Positions 36,180 through 44,811 of a stretch of 64,000 nucleotides of DNA are shown in pieces (the stretch's first letter is position 1; every line of letters starts with the position of its first letter). The notes beneath the pieces were generated by a model. It was not told the origin of the DNA and did not search any database. It saw nothing but the letters and a program-made list of their open reading frames with translations. Both the position numbers and the translations under genes were made by a program. Origin of the DNA: Chloroflexota bacterium (GTDB taxonomy: Bacteria; Chloroflexota; UBA11872); contig JAJDVX010000010.1 of assembly GCA_022825895.1 (NCBI GenBank), forward strand, positions 149,438 through 213,437, given 5' to 3'.

Positions 36180-37594
36180 GCCCGCTTGAGGCCCTCCTCA
36201 ACAGCGAGGCGGGCCTGCTGGTCACCTTGCCGTTGGCCCTGCTCGTCCTCAGCGTCATCGTCTTCGTTCACGAACTCGGGCACTTCGTCGCCGCTCGCAG
36301 ATTCGGCGTCCACGTCAAGGAATTCGCCATCGGGTTTCCGCCGCGCGTCAAGTCGGTGGTGCGAGGCGGCAACACCTATCCCGCAGCTCGGATTACACCG
36401 GATCCCATTGACCTGAGCGGGCGCCTGGTTCGCCTGTGGAGCGGCGATCCGGCGTCCAACCTCGCCAGGGCCGTCGTCGTCCTTGACGGCGAGGGCCCCT
36501 ACCTGCGGGCCGACGCCGCGCATGCGGCCGCCAGCTCGGCCGCTGGCCTCGTCGTGGCCGGACCCCAGTCCGTCCAGGACGCGATCGACCTTGCGGAAAT
36601 GTCGATTCCGGTGATCGCCGTCAGCCGCGATGACGCGCTGGCCATGCTGGCGGATGCGGCTGGACGAGAGGCCGTCATCGAGACGGGCCGGAGTCAGGCC
36701 GGCGAGGACGAAGCGCGTGTGCATATCGGCGCCACGCGCTTCGCGCTCAACCTGCTGCCGCTCGGCGGCTACGTGCGCATGACCGGCGAGAACGACGAGT
36801 TTGACGCGCCGGGCAGCTTCATGACGCGCCCGGCCTGGCAACGCGGCCTCGTCCTTTTGGCCGGACCGCTGATGAACGTGTTGCTCACACCCCTGTTTTT
36901 CTTCGTCGCGGCCATGATCGCGGACGTGACCGGCAGCGTCGTCGCCGGCGTTGTCCCGGATTCACCCGCGGCCCAGGCCGGCCTCCGGGAAGGCGATCAA
37001 CTCGTTCGCATCGGCGAGCGCGACATCGTCTCCCTTACCGACGTTCGAGACGCCGTAAGCGCTGCCGCCGGCCGGGAAGTGACCATTGTCGTCAGGCGAC
37101 AGGAGGCCGAGCTCGCGCTTGTTGCGACCCCCCGGCTCAATCCGCCGCCCGGACAAGGGGCCCTGGGCATCCGGATGCGAGCGACGGTCGGGCCTGCACC
37201 CGTTCACGTGGCAATCCCTCGCGCGTTTCAGCGCACCTGGGACGCCTTGCTCCTGCTGCCCAGGGTGATCGGCGAAGCCATAGCCGGCACCCAACAGCTG
37301 GAGTTGGCCGGTCCGGTTGGCATCGTCCAGACCGTCGGCGTCGCCGCCCGCCAGGGTCTGGAAATTGTCTTCATCCTTGCCGCGTTTCTCACCGCGCAGA
37401 TCGGCCTGCTCAACCTGGTGCCCTGGCCCGGGCTGGACGGTGGCCGCCTGATCTTCGTGTTGGTCGAGCTTCTCACCGGCCGCCGGGTCCCGCCCCGCCG
37501 CGAAGCCGCCTTCCACTTTGTCGGCATCGTGCTGCTGCTCACGCTGGTGCTCTTCATCACCGTGGGCGACGTACAACGCGTCGCCGGCACGTGA
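36176..37594 (+). CDS. rseP: RseP-type site-2 protease with inserted domain
   Basis: 472 residues, M50 zinc metalloprotease cutting within the membrane. HExxH is HELGH (32-36), the PDZ domain lies at about 250-320, and the second metal motif is NLVPWPGLDGGR (413-424). A typical protein goes straight from the strand after IGFPPRVKSVVRGG to FALNLLPLGGYVRM; here about 120 residues (roughly 66-185) intervene. The insert reads like a protease-associated (PA) domain: RAVVVLDGEGPYLRADAAHA, AGLVVAG, then SIPVIAVSRDDALAML. Start GTG overlaps the dxr stop (GTGA). The family role is cleavage of anti-sigma factors or signal-peptide remnants. Confidence 0.9.
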   Translation: MSPLEALLNSEAGLLVTLPLALLVLSVIVFVHELGHFVAARRFGVHVKEFAIGFPPRVKSVVRGGNTYPAARITPDPIDLSGRLVRLWSGDPASNLARAVVVLDGEGPYLRADAAHAAASSAAGLVVAGPQSVQDAIDLAEMSIPVIAVSRDDALAMLADAAGREAVIETGRSQAGEDEARVHIGATRFALNLLPLGGYVRMTGENDEFDAPGSFMTRPAWQRGLVLLAGPLMNVLLTPLFFFVAAMIADVTGSVVAGVVPDSPAAQAGLREGDQLVRIGERDIVSLTDVRDAVSAAAGREVTIVVRRQEAELALVATPRLNPPPGQGALGIRMRATVGPAPVHVAIPRAFQRTWDALLLLPRVIGEAIAGTQQLELAGPVGIVQTVGVAARQGLEIVFILAAFLTAQIGLLNLVPWPGLDGGRLIFVLVELLTGRRVPPRREAAFHFVGIVLLLTLVLFITVGDVQRVAGT

Positions 37595-37624
37595 GCGCCC
37601 CGCCTACCGCCCAGCCAGCCCAGC

Positions 37625-37644
37625 GCACCTCGGGCTCGAGGTGC
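37625..37644. terminator. Perfect 8-bp hairpin between convergent genes
   Basis: GCACCTCG-GGCT-CGAGGTGC, 31 bases after the rseP stop and about 90 bases before the end of the convergent molybdopterin gene. There is no T-run on either side, so it is not a textbook intrinsic terminator. Its place between two converging operons suggests a bidirectional transcript end or 3' protection. Confidence 0.4.
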
Positions 37645-37733
37645 CGGGCGGCGTTACGTACCAGGCAGGCGGCGTCCTTCGACGTTAGAAGCGTAGCGAG
37701 ACGCGCCAGCCTGAAGGCTCACCACGGCCCGCG

Positions 37734-39878
37734 TTAGCCGGCCACCTGGAAGCTGACTTGATGCCAGCCCTCCGCGCCGTTCGGCGCTGGCGGCCTGGGT
37801 CCCACCGGTTGTGTCACGCCGCTGGCGTCGGTCGCGCGCACCCTGGCGACGTGCCTGCCCGGGGTCGCCTCCCACCGGTGCACCCACTGCACCCAGGTGT
37901 GCTTGCTGATCGGCAAGGCCAGCCGTGCCTCCTGCCAGTCGCCGTTGTCGATCTGCACCTCCACCTTGCTGATGCCGCGGTTCTGCGCCCACGCCACGCC
38001 GGCAATCGGCTGCAAGCCGGAGTTGATCGTCGAGGAAGGCCTCGGCACGTCGATCCGGGATTGCGTCTTCACCGGACCCTCCTTTGACCATCCCCGCGGA
38101 ATCCAGTAGCCGTTGAAGCCGTCCCACGTCGTGACTTCGATCTCCTGCAGCCACTTGGTGGCTGATACGTACCCGTAGAGGCCCGACACAATCAGCCGCG
38201 CCGGAAATCCGTGCTCGAACGGCAGCGGCTCGCCATTCATGCCCACCGCCACCAGCGCCGGACGCCCATCGAACGCCACGGCCGTCGGGAATCCGACCGT
38301 AAACCCGTCGACCGACCGGCCCACGATCTGGGTGCCTTCAGGCTTCACCCCCGCGTGATTCACCAGGTGCCAGATCGGCACGCCCTGCCACGTGGCATTG
38401 CCGATCAATTCGCCGCCCACTTCGTTGGAGACGCAGCACAACGTGATGAACTCCTCGAAGACCGAGAGCCCGAGGAGCTCCGGGAATGAAATGCTGTACG
38501 GGCGCTCGACCAGACCCGTGATGTTGAGCCTCCAGTTGTTGACGTCGACCCGTGGAACCGAGAACGCCGTGTCAATTCGGTAGAAGTCGTTGTTGGGCGT
38601 AACCAGCGGCGAGACCCCGTCCACCCCAACCCTCGTCGTCGTCAGCGGTTGGACCGGCTCGGGCGTCGGCTCCGGCGTCGGCTCCGGCGTGGGTTCAGGT
38701 GTGGGCTCGGGTGTGGGCTCCGGCGTGGGTTGGGGCGTCGGCTCTGGCGTGGGCTGCGGCGTGGGTTCCGGCGTCGGTTCCGGCGTGGGCTCAGGCGTCG
38801 GTTCCGGGGTTGGCTCCGGCGTCGGCTCAGGCGTCGGTTCGGGCGTGGCCTCAGGCGTCGGTTCCGGCGTGGGCTCTGGCGTGGTGGCCGGGGTCGCCGT
38901 CTCCGCGGCGCTTGCCACCGCGACGGGCGTGGGTTCCGGCGTTGGGGTCGGAGAGGCCGTCGGGGGCGCCGTGGCCGTTGGCGACGGCGTTGCGGCAGCC
39001 GTCGGAGCTTCCGTGGGCGCGGCCGTCGGCGCGGCTCTCACCACGGCCGCTGGCGTGGGTTCCGGCGTCGAGGTCGGCGCGGACGTGGGAGCGGGCGGGG
39101 CCAACGCCCCGGGCGTCGGAATTGCCGCCAATGTCGGCGGTGCCGGAGGCGCCAGCGCCTGGGGTACCGGTGGAGCGGCCGGCTCGGCCGCGCTGGACGC
39201 TGGGGTGGGAAGTGTCACCGCCGCGCGGTCTTGCACGGCTGGCAGCACCACATCCTCGCGCTTGGCCACCGCCACCTTGGCCCGCTCAATCAGATTGCGT
39301 CCCACGATGCCGCTGGCGACTGAAGTCGCCGCAACCAGCGTGGCCGTGCCAAGAAACAGCCGTCGCTGCCGCTGCAACGGGACGGCCGGCATCGCCGCGG
39401 CGGCAGCCGCCGGTGCCTGGATCACCCGAAGAAACCACAACAGCACGGCGATCGCCGCACCCACCGAAATCACCGCCGCGGCTACCGCGTGGACAGGCGT
39501 TGATTGGGCGTCGAAGGCGTTCGCCAGCCCTGCCAGGATTCCAAAGGCCGCAAAGCCCGCCACCGCCGCCGGTCGCGACCGCAGGGCCACGACGCCGAAC
39601 GTGGTGCCCAGGATCGCGCTAAGTACGACGAGAAAGATGACCAGCGCCAGCTTGTCGCTGGTACCGAAAACGCTGATCGCAAACTCTTCCATGGCCCGCG
39701 GACTCAGGTCCACGATCCGGCCGCTCATCGAAACCAGCAGCGACGGCAAACCGCCAAAGATTCCCGCGTACAGCTCGCTCACGCCGATAGCCAGCAGCCC
39801 GGACAAGAGCCCCGCCAGGCCGCCGCGCGCCATAACACTCATCTCGGGGATCGGCCGTCCCGCGCTCTCGTCAGCCAT
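37734..39878 (-). CDS. Membrane-anchored molybdopterin oxidoreductase (sulfite-oxidase fold) with PEPT linker
   Basis: 714 residues in three parts. Residues 16-190 hold about five membrane helices. Residues 205-410 are a Pro/Ala/Thr-rich linker whose second half (333-408) is a near-perfect run of TPEP repeats. Residues 415-714 are a sulfite-oxidase-type catalytic domain: NNDFYRIDTAF, WRLNITGLVERPYSISF, the Mo-binding Cys in LCCVSNEVGGELIG (481/482), GFPARLIVSGLYGYVSATKW, and a C-terminal dimerisation-like domain (IAGVAWAQNRGISKVEVQID). It is probably displayed outside the membrane on a long stalk. AGGAGG stands five bases before the ATG. Electron partner and substrate are unknown; no cytochrome gene is adjacent. 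Confidence 0.85.
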   Translation of the reverse strand: MADESAGRPIPEMSVMARGGLAGLLSGLLAIGVSELYAGIFGGLPSLLVSMSGRIVDLSPRAMEEFAISVFGTSDKLALVIFLVVLSAILGTTFGVVALRSRPAAVAGFAAFGILAGLANAFDAQSTPVHAVAAAVISVGAAIAVLLWFLRVIQAPAAAAAAMPAVPLQRQRRLFLGTATLVAATSVASGIVGRNLIERAKVAVAKREDVVLPAVQDRAAVTLPTPASSAAEPAAPPVPQALAPPAPPTLAAIPTPGALAPPAPTSAPTSTPEPTPAAVVRAAPTAAPTEAPTAAATPSPTATAPPTASPTPTPEPTPVAVASAAETATPATTPEPTPEPTPEATPEPTPEPTPEPTPEPTPEPTPEPTPEPTPQPTPEPTPQPTPEPTPEPTPEPTPEPTPEPTPEPVQPLTTTRVGVDGVSPLVTPNNDFYRIDTAFSVPRVDVNNWRLNITGLVERPYSISFPELLGLSVFEEFITLCCVSNEVGGELIGNATWQGVPIWHLVNHAGVKPEGTQIVGRSVDGFTVGFPTAVAFDGRPALVAVGMNGEPLPFEHGFPARLIVSGLYGYVSATKWLQEIEVTTWDGFNGYWIPRGWSKEGPVKTQSRIDVPRPSSTINSGLQPIAGVAWAQNRGISKVEVQIDNGDWQEARLALPISKHTWVQWVHRWEATPGRHVARVRATDASGVTQPVGPRPPAPNGAEGWHQVSFQVAG
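38655..38882 (-). repeat. Tandem repeat coding the TPEP linker
   Basis: About 76 codons of alternating Thr-Pro-Glu-Pro (with a few Gln or Ala changes), visible on the plus strand as GGCGTCGGCTC/GGCGTGGGTTC units. Such arrays expand and contract by slippage. The opposite strand stays open over it as a Gly/Val/Ser run, which is not a gene. Confidence 0.9.
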
Positions 39879-40313
39879 CCGAACCTCCTGGGCACACCGT
39901 GCTCACAATCAATTCGTATGTGCAAGTGGCCGAATCGGGTGCTACGAGCGGCGCGAGTCGTGGTTGCTCGGAGTGTTGCGAGCAGTCGCCTCTCCGGTTC
40001 CCGGGGCCCGGTTCAGGCACGGCTTTCTTCTTTGGAAACACAGGCAATCGCCGCAAACAGTCTCCCGATACCCGCCCCCCATTCTATGGCGAATGGCAGC
40101 ACGTCGATGCGTGGTCGGCAGGTGGTTCTGTGCGGCTGGTGACATATCTCAGAGCGGCAAACTGCCGCATGGCCCCGATGCTGGAACAGCGCGTCGCCCA
40201 GCTCGGTAACTTGACGAAAGTTCGGGCCTGTAGAATCCTCTGGGCTTGTCGTACCCTGTGGGTCGTTTTCCCCGCCACGATGGCGGGGCCCGCCTATGAA
40301 AGGCACCCCCAAT
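39879..40313. other. Divergent intergenic region with leader hairpin
   Basis: 435 bases separate the leftward molybdopterin gene from the rightward Met-rich gene. TTGACG (40211-40216) and TAGAAT (40231-40236) lie 14 bases apart upstream of the Met-rich gene, a poor promoter match. No open frame in the region resembles a protein. Confidence 0.4.
40270..40288 (+). promoter_or_regulatory. Leader hairpin before the Met-rich gene
   Basis: CCCCGCCA-CGA-TGGCGGGG, a perfect 8-bp stem ending 25 bases before the ATG at 40314 and preceded by TTTT. It would form in the 5' leader and could influence translation, but no known riboswitch is recognised. Confidence 0.35.
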
Positions 40314-40853
40314 ATGATTCGTTCACTTTCTCTGCCCGCGCCTGTGCGCGTGCTGATGCTTCTGACGCTTGTATGTGCCCTGGTCCTCGCAACCCTCGCG
40401 CCGGCCCTGGCGGATATGCATCCGGCTGCCGACGACGGCCAGCGGCTCGAAGACCAGTCGGCCGATGTGCAGGCCTCGTACCGCGCGGTGTACGGCGATG
40501 ACGCCGCGGCCAGGTGGATCGAAGATCACAACGCCGCGATCGCCATTACCGGCAACATGTACTACCACCGCATCGTCGCCGTGGCCAAGGCCCGCATCGA
40601 GGCCTCGAAGGCCATGCGCATGGACATGGATATGGGCATGGGCATGGGCGACGACATGAAGATGGGCGACGACATGGACATGGGTATGAGCATGGACCTG
40701 CCCTACCGCATCGCCGCTGACGTGATCGGTCGAGGTACCGAAAAGGCTTTCCTGGCGGGTACCGACGCCGGCGTGCTCTATGGCATCGGGATCTCGGAAG
40801 ACGAGATCAACAAGATGGACATGGACGGCATGATGATGGACGACATGATGTAG
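40314..40853 (+). CDS. Secreted Met/Asp-rich protein, possible metal binder
   Basis: 179 residues from ATG 40314 (AAGG ten bases upstream; an earlier ATG at 40296 overlaps that site). A clear signal peptide (VRVLMLLTLVCALVLATLAPALA) is followed by a soluble domain with SYRAVYGDDAAARWIEDHNAA, then a low-complexity stretch rich in Met, Asp and Gly (MDMDMGMGMGDDMKMGDDMD) and a second one at the C-terminus (KMDMDGMMMDDMM). Periplasmic or extracellular Met-rich runs are known to bind Cu(I) or Ag(I) in CopC, PcoE and similar proteins; that role is inference. I do not recognise the domain family. Confidence 0.7.
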   Translation: MIRSLSLPAPVRVLMLLTLVCALVLATLAPALADMHPAADDGQRLEDQSADVQASYRAVYGDDAAARWIEDHNAAIAITGNMYYHRIVAVAKARIEASKAMRMDMDMGMGMGDDMKMGDDMDMGMSMDLPYRIAADVIGRGTEKAFLAGTDAGVLYGIGISEDEINKMDMDGMMMDDMM

Positions 40854-40880
40854 CCCTTGCCGGGCACATCAGGTCCGGAA

Positions 40881-40915
40881 CCGACGCCGGCCGCGCTCGT
40901 CGCGGCCGGCGTCGG
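40881..40915. terminator. Perfect 15-bp hairpin after the Met-rich gene
   Basis: CCGACGCCGGCCGCG, loop CTCGT, CGCGGCCGGCGTCGG: a fully paired 15-bp GC stem starting 28 bases after the stop codon. A T-run is lacking (GGCGCGTTCTGG follows). Very likely a transcript end for the Met-rich gene or a boundary protecting ispG from read-through. Confidence 0.6.
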
Positions 40916-40992
40916 GCGCGTTCTGGTCTGGGCGCGGAATCCGGGGTACGCTTCAAAGGACGACCCCAGGCCACAGCGCAAAGCATGAGCGC

Positions 40993-42093
40993 ATGATCAA
41001 GCGACGCGGCTCTTACCAGATCAAGGTGCGAGACGTACCCATCGGCGGAGGCGCGCCCGTCGCCGTTCAGTCGATGACCATCACCGACACCCGCGACGTC
41101 GACGCCACCGTGGCGCAGATCGAGCGCCTGATGGAACACGGCTGCGACATCGTCCGCCTGGCCGTGCCCGACAAGTACGCCGGCGCCGCCCTCAAGGACA
41201 TCCGCGCCCGCACCGATGCCCCGCTCGTCGCCGACATCCATTTCGACTACCGCCTCGCCCTTATGGCGGCGGAAGCCGAGTTCGACTGCCTCCGGATCAA
41301 CCCCGGCAACATCGGCGGACGCGAAAACGTCGAAGCCGTCGTCCGCGCCTGCAAGGAACGCGACATCCCCATCCGCATCGGCGTGAACTCGGGGTCGATC
41401 CAGGAAGCCTGGTCAAAGAAGTTCGACGGTCGCCCCGAAGGCGACGCGCTCGTCGAGCTCATGGTCGAGGACGCGGTCGAGCACGTGAAGATCCTCGAGG
41501 ACATGAATTTCGACCAGATCAAGATCTCCATGAAATCCTTCGAGGTCGACGTCACCATCAACGCCTACAAGGCCCTGGCGCAGCTGGTCATGTATCCGTT
41601 CCACATCGGCATCACCGAGTCCGGCCCGCCCAGCACCGGGATCATCCGCTCGTCGGTGGGCCTCGGCAGCCTGCTGTGGGACGGCTACGGCGACACCATG
41701 CGCGTCTCCCTCACCACCGATCCGGTCGAGGAAGTCCGCGTCGCCAACGAGATTCTCAAGGTTCTCGGACTCAAGACCGTCGGACCCACCATGGTTTCGT
41801 GCCCGTCCTGCGGGCGCTGCGAAATCGACCTTTACGGCCTGGCCGACGCTGTCGAAGACGTGATGAAGGGCGTCAAGCAGCCCATGAAGGTGGCCGTCAT
41901 GGGCTGCGTGGTCAACGGTCCGGGCGAAGCCATGGACGCCGACCTGGGCATCGCCGGCGGCAAGGGCCGCGCGGTGATCTTTCGCCATGGCGAGATCCTC
42001 CAGACCGTCGACGAAGCCGACATGCTGCCGGTGCTGACCGACGAGATCGGCAAACTCGAAGTGGCCATGGCGGAAACGGCAGAGGCTTCCTGA
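40993..42093 (+). CDS. ispG: 4-hydroxy-3-methylbut-2-enyl diphosphate synthase (IspG/GcpE)
   Basis: 366 residues, iron-sulfur enzyme of the MEP pathway converting MEcPP to HMBPP. TIM-barrel segments VAVQSMTITDTRDVDATVAQI, LVADIHFDYRLAL, RINPGNIGG, RIGVNSGSI; the three [4Fe-4S] cysteines lie in SCPSCGRCEIDL and VMGCVVNGPGEA. The two-domain bacterial form, without the large plant-type insert. Start ATG 40993; an ATG at 40985 is out of frame. Confidence 0.95.
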   Translation: MIKRRGSYQIKVRDVPIGGGAPVAVQSMTITDTRDVDATVAQIERLMEHGCDIVRLAVPDKYAGAALKDIRARTDAPLVADIHFDYRLALMAAEAEFDCLRINPGNIGGRENVEAVVRACKERDIPIRIGVNSGSIQEAWSKKFDGRPEGDALVELMVEDAVEHVKILEDMNFDQIKISMKSFEVDVTINAYKALAQLVMYPFHIGITESGPPSTGIIRSSVGLGSLLWDGYGDTMRVSLTTDPVEEVRVANEILKVLGLKTVGPTMVSCPSCGRCEIDLYGLADAVEDVMKGVKQPMKVAVMGCVVNGPGEAMDADLGIAGGKGRAVIFRHGEILQTVDEADMLPVLTDEIGKLEVAMAETAEAS

Positions 42094-42122
42094 ACCGACG
42101 GGTCCATTGCGGCTGACTGTGC

Positions 42123-42746
42123 GTGGCTGAGCGACACCGCGACGGCAAGCCCATGTTCCACGCCGAGTCGTTGCGCCAGTGGCGCGACTGGCTGCATGCC
42201 AACCACGACTCCTCCAGCGGCGTCTGGCTGGTGGTCTGGAAAAAACACTCGGGTAATCCGGCGCTGGCTTACCCCGATTCCGTCGACGAAGCCCTGGCCT
42301 ACGGCTGGATCGACTCGCGCACCAATCGGCTCGACGACGAACGCGCCATGCGCTGGTTCTGCCCGCGCAATCCCACCAGCCCCTGGTCCCGCATCAACAG
42401 GGCCAAGATCGCTCGGCTGACCGAAGCCGGGCGTCCCACCCCCGCCGGGCGGGCCGCGGTCGATGCCGCAAAAGCCAACGGCGCCTGGACGGCCTCCGAC
42501 GAGATCGAAGACCTCGTGATTCCCGCCGACCTGGCCGAGGCCCTGCAATCAAACCCGACGGCGGAGACCTGTTTCGCGCGCTTCTCCGCCTCGGCCAAAA
42601 GGAACATCCTGTGGTGGATCAAGTCCGCCAAGACCGCGCCCACGCGCACCCGGCGTATCGCCACCACCGTTGAACGCGCCGCCGAAAACCGCATGGCCAA
42701 CCACCCCAAGGGTCGGGACCGGGGACCGCGAAGCAGGTCAACCTGA
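42123..42746 (+). CDS. YdeI/OmpD-associated family protein
   Basis: 207 residues. LRQWRDWLHANHDSSSGVWL, ALAYGWIDSRTNRLDDERAM and WFCPRNPTSPWSRINRAKIARL are the recognisable core of the YdeI family (bacteriocin-protection, DUF1801-related). The C-terminal half has FARFSASAKRNILWWIKSAKT followed by RRIATTVERAAENR, also typical. Function in the family is poorly defined. The ATG lies 29 bases after ispG, and the gene may be co-transcribed with it. Confidence 0.8.
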   Translation: MAERHRDGKPMFHAESLRQWRDWLHANHDSSSGVWLVVWKKHSGNPALAYPDSVDEALAYGWIDSRTNRLDDERAMRWFCPRNPTSPWSRINRAKIARLTEAGRPTPAGRAAVDAAKANGAWTASDEIEDLVIPADLAEALQSNPTAETCFARFSASAKRNILWWIKSAKTAPTRTRRIATTVERAAENRMANHPKGRDRGPRSRST

Positions 42747-42812
42747 GCCGCCCATCGTGAGTCCACCGGTGATCGATCGACAGCACCTGCGTAAAGGAGT
42801 TCTCCGCTAACG

Positions 42813-43844
42813 ATGCTCGCCATTCGCAAAGCGCGCCCCGAACCCGGCGTCGAAGTCGCCGAAGTCGCGCAACCTGAACCCCGGCCCGACGAACTCCTGC
42901 TCCGGGTCCGCCGCGCCGGCATCTGCGGTTCCGACCGCCACCTCTACGCCTGGGATTCCTGGGCCGAGCTCAACTTCCCCACGCCATTCACCCTGGGACA
43001 CGAGATTGTGGGCGAAGTGGTGGCGGTAGGCGCCGGCGCGCGAGGCTTTGCTGCAGGCGAAGTCGTCGCCGTCGAAAGCCACATCTACTGCGGCGTCTGC
43101 CGCACCTGCCGCACCGGCAACGCCCACGTTTGCGAAGACCTGCGCATCCTCGGCATCGACGTGGACGGCGGATTCGCCGAGCACGTCGCCGTTCCCGCCC
43201 GCGTTGCCTGGAAAGTCCGGCCCGAGATCCCCATCGACCGAGCCGTCCTGTTCGAGCCGCTGGGCAACGCCGTCCACGCGGCCATGCGCTTCGACGTCTC
43301 CGGCCAACCCATCGCCGTTTACGGCTGCGGTCCCATGGGCCTGATGTCCATTGCCGTCGCCCACTCCGTGGGCGCGTATCCAATCGTCGCCAGCGACATA
43401 TCCCCCTATCGACGCGAGCTGGCTGAGGCCATGGGCGCCCACGCCACGCTCGATGCCGCTTCGCCGTCCTTCAAGTCAGACCTCTTCAACGCCCTGGGTT
43501 CGCGCCCAACCGTCAGCCTCGAAATGTCCGGCCACCCCGATGCCTTCCGCCAGGCCCTACGCCTCTCGGCCAATGCCGGCAAGGTGGTGCTGCTGGGCAT
43601 TCCGCCTACCCCCGTCACCATCGATCTGGCCGACGACCTGCTATTCAAGGGCCTGGAGGTCTACGGCGTCACCGGCCGCCTCATCTGGGACACCTGGTAC
43701 CGCACCGAGGCCTTCCTCATCCGGCACGGCGACGCCCTGGACCCTATGCTCACCCACACCTTCCCGCTGGCCGACTTCGAAAACGCCATGGACACGATTC
43801 ACACTGGCCAGTGCGGCAAAGTCCTGCTGGAAATGGATAGGTAG
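42813..43844 (+). CDS. tdh: Zinc-dependent dehydrogenase, Tdh-like
   Basis: 343-residue medium-chain dehydrogenase. Catalytic zinc ligands: AGICGSDRHLYAWDSW and LGHEIVGEVV. Structural zinc: four Cys in YCGVCRTCRTGNAHVC. Coenzyme domain: VYGCGPMGLMSIAVAHSVGA. LFEPLGNAVHAAM is the segment typical of L-threonine 3-dehydrogenase. Strong Shine-Dalgarno AAAGGAG twelve bases upstream. Threonine, or a related polyol (sorbitol/galactitol-type), is the likely substrate; the adjoining TIM-barrel isomerase favours a sugar or polyol pathway, so the name is tentative. Confidence 0.65.
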   Translation: MLAIRKARPEPGVEVAEVAQPEPRPDELLLRVRRAGICGSDRHLYAWDSWAELNFPTPFTLGHEIVGEVVAVGAGARGFAAGEVVAVESHIYCGVCRTCRTGNAHVCEDLRILGIDVDGGFAEHVAVPARVAWKVRPEIPIDRAVLFEPLGNAVHAAMRFDVSGQPIAVYGCGPMGLMSIAVAHSVGAYPIVASDISPYRRELAEAMGAHATLDAASPSFKSDLFNALGSRPTVSLEMSGHPDAFRQALRLSANAGKVVLLGIPPTPVTIDLADDLLFKGLEVYGVTGRLIWDTWYRTEAFLIRHGDALDPMLTHTFPLADFENAMDTIHTGQCGKVLLEMDR

Positions 43845-43907
43845 GCTGCAAGCCGGCGCCGGCCCCAAGCCGTCCGTTTCACAGCCTCACGCAGTCAGGA
43901 GTCTGAG

Positions 43908-44717
43908 ATGAAGCTGGCCCTATCCGGACGTGTCGTCGAGGCCCCGCACGAAAAAACCCGGGCGCTGATCGACCTGCCCGACCTCGCCGAGGCCGCCGCC
44001 CGCATCGGCTACGGCGCGCTCGAAGTTCGCAACTCCCAGCTCGAAGTCGGCGCGACCGCCGCTCGCGTGACCGAAATCCGCCAGGCCCTCGACGAAAACG
44101 GCCTCGCCGCCTGCTGTCTCGTCGCCGACTCCGCCACCGAGGGCCGCTTCAGCCCCCGCTTCGACGAGTATCTCGACCTCGCCCTCCGCATCGGCGCCGA
44201 GCGCATCCGCCCCAGCATCGGCTCCATCGAGCAGATCCCGCTGGTCCGCCAAGCCGCCGACAAGGCCGCCGCCTTCGGCGTGGATCTCGTCCAGTTCACC
44301 CACCACGGCACCCCCTTCAACACGGTCGCCGGTTCCCTCGACATGCTGCGACGCGTCAACCGCGGCAACGTGGGTCTCGTCTTCGAACCCGCCAATCTCT
44401 ACATCGAAGGCCAGGACTACGGAATCGACGCGGTCCGCGCCCTCGCTCCCCACATCAAGCACGCGGAAGTCCAGAACATGCACCTGGTCGGACCGGACGA
44501 AGGTATCCCCATCACCGCCCAGGGCGGCTACGTCCAGTACCAGAACCGGCGTGTGGACGACCCGCGCGGCGTCGACATTCCCAGCGTGGTCGAAAGCCTC
44601 AAGGCCATCGGCTACGACGGCTGGTTGGTCATGCACAGCCCCAACTTCGACGGCCTCGACCCGCTCACCTACGCCGCCCAGGCCCACGACTACCTGCGCG
44701 GCCTGATCGACGGCTGA
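43908..44717 (+). CDS. Sugar phosphate isomerase/epimerase-like TIM barrel
   Basis: 269 residues, xylose-isomerase-like barrel. DLAEAAARIGYGALEVRNSQ at the start, RIRPSIGSIEQIP, NVGLVFEPANLYIEG with the metal Glu, HIKHAEVQNMHLV and GWLVMHSPNFDG. GGAG six bases before the ATG. It follows the Tdh-like dehydrogenase by 63 bases, and the two probably form a short catabolic operon for a sugar or polyol. Paralogous in fold, not closely in sequence, to the protein at 26.7 kb. Confidence 0.78.
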   Translation: MKLALSGRVVEAPHEKTRALIDLPDLAEAAARIGYGALEVRNSQLEVGATAARVTEIRQALDENGLAACCLVADSATEGRFSPRFDEYLDLALRIGAERIRPSIGSIEQIPLVRQAADKAAAFGVDLVQFTHHGTPFNTVAGSLDMLRRVNRGNVGLVFEPANLYIEGQDYGIDAVRALAPHIKHAEVQNMHLVGPDEGIPITAQGGYVQYQNRRVDDPRGVDIPSVVESLKAIGYDGWLVMHSPNFDGLDPLTYAAQAHDYLRGLIDG

Positions 44718-44811
44718 CATGCAGATGGGCGGAGCGTGAACGCACAAGGTCCGGTGCTACGCTGAGTCAAAGTTCGGTTTTTGTCCGGCAGCGCGTGAGG
44801 GGAGGCGGCCG

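Noticed and set aside
38590..40209. Long plus-strand open frame rich in Gly, Val and Ser
   Set aside because: It is the complement of the TPEP-coding repeat and the molybdopterin gene; the repeat keeps all frames open, and no domain or start signal supports it.
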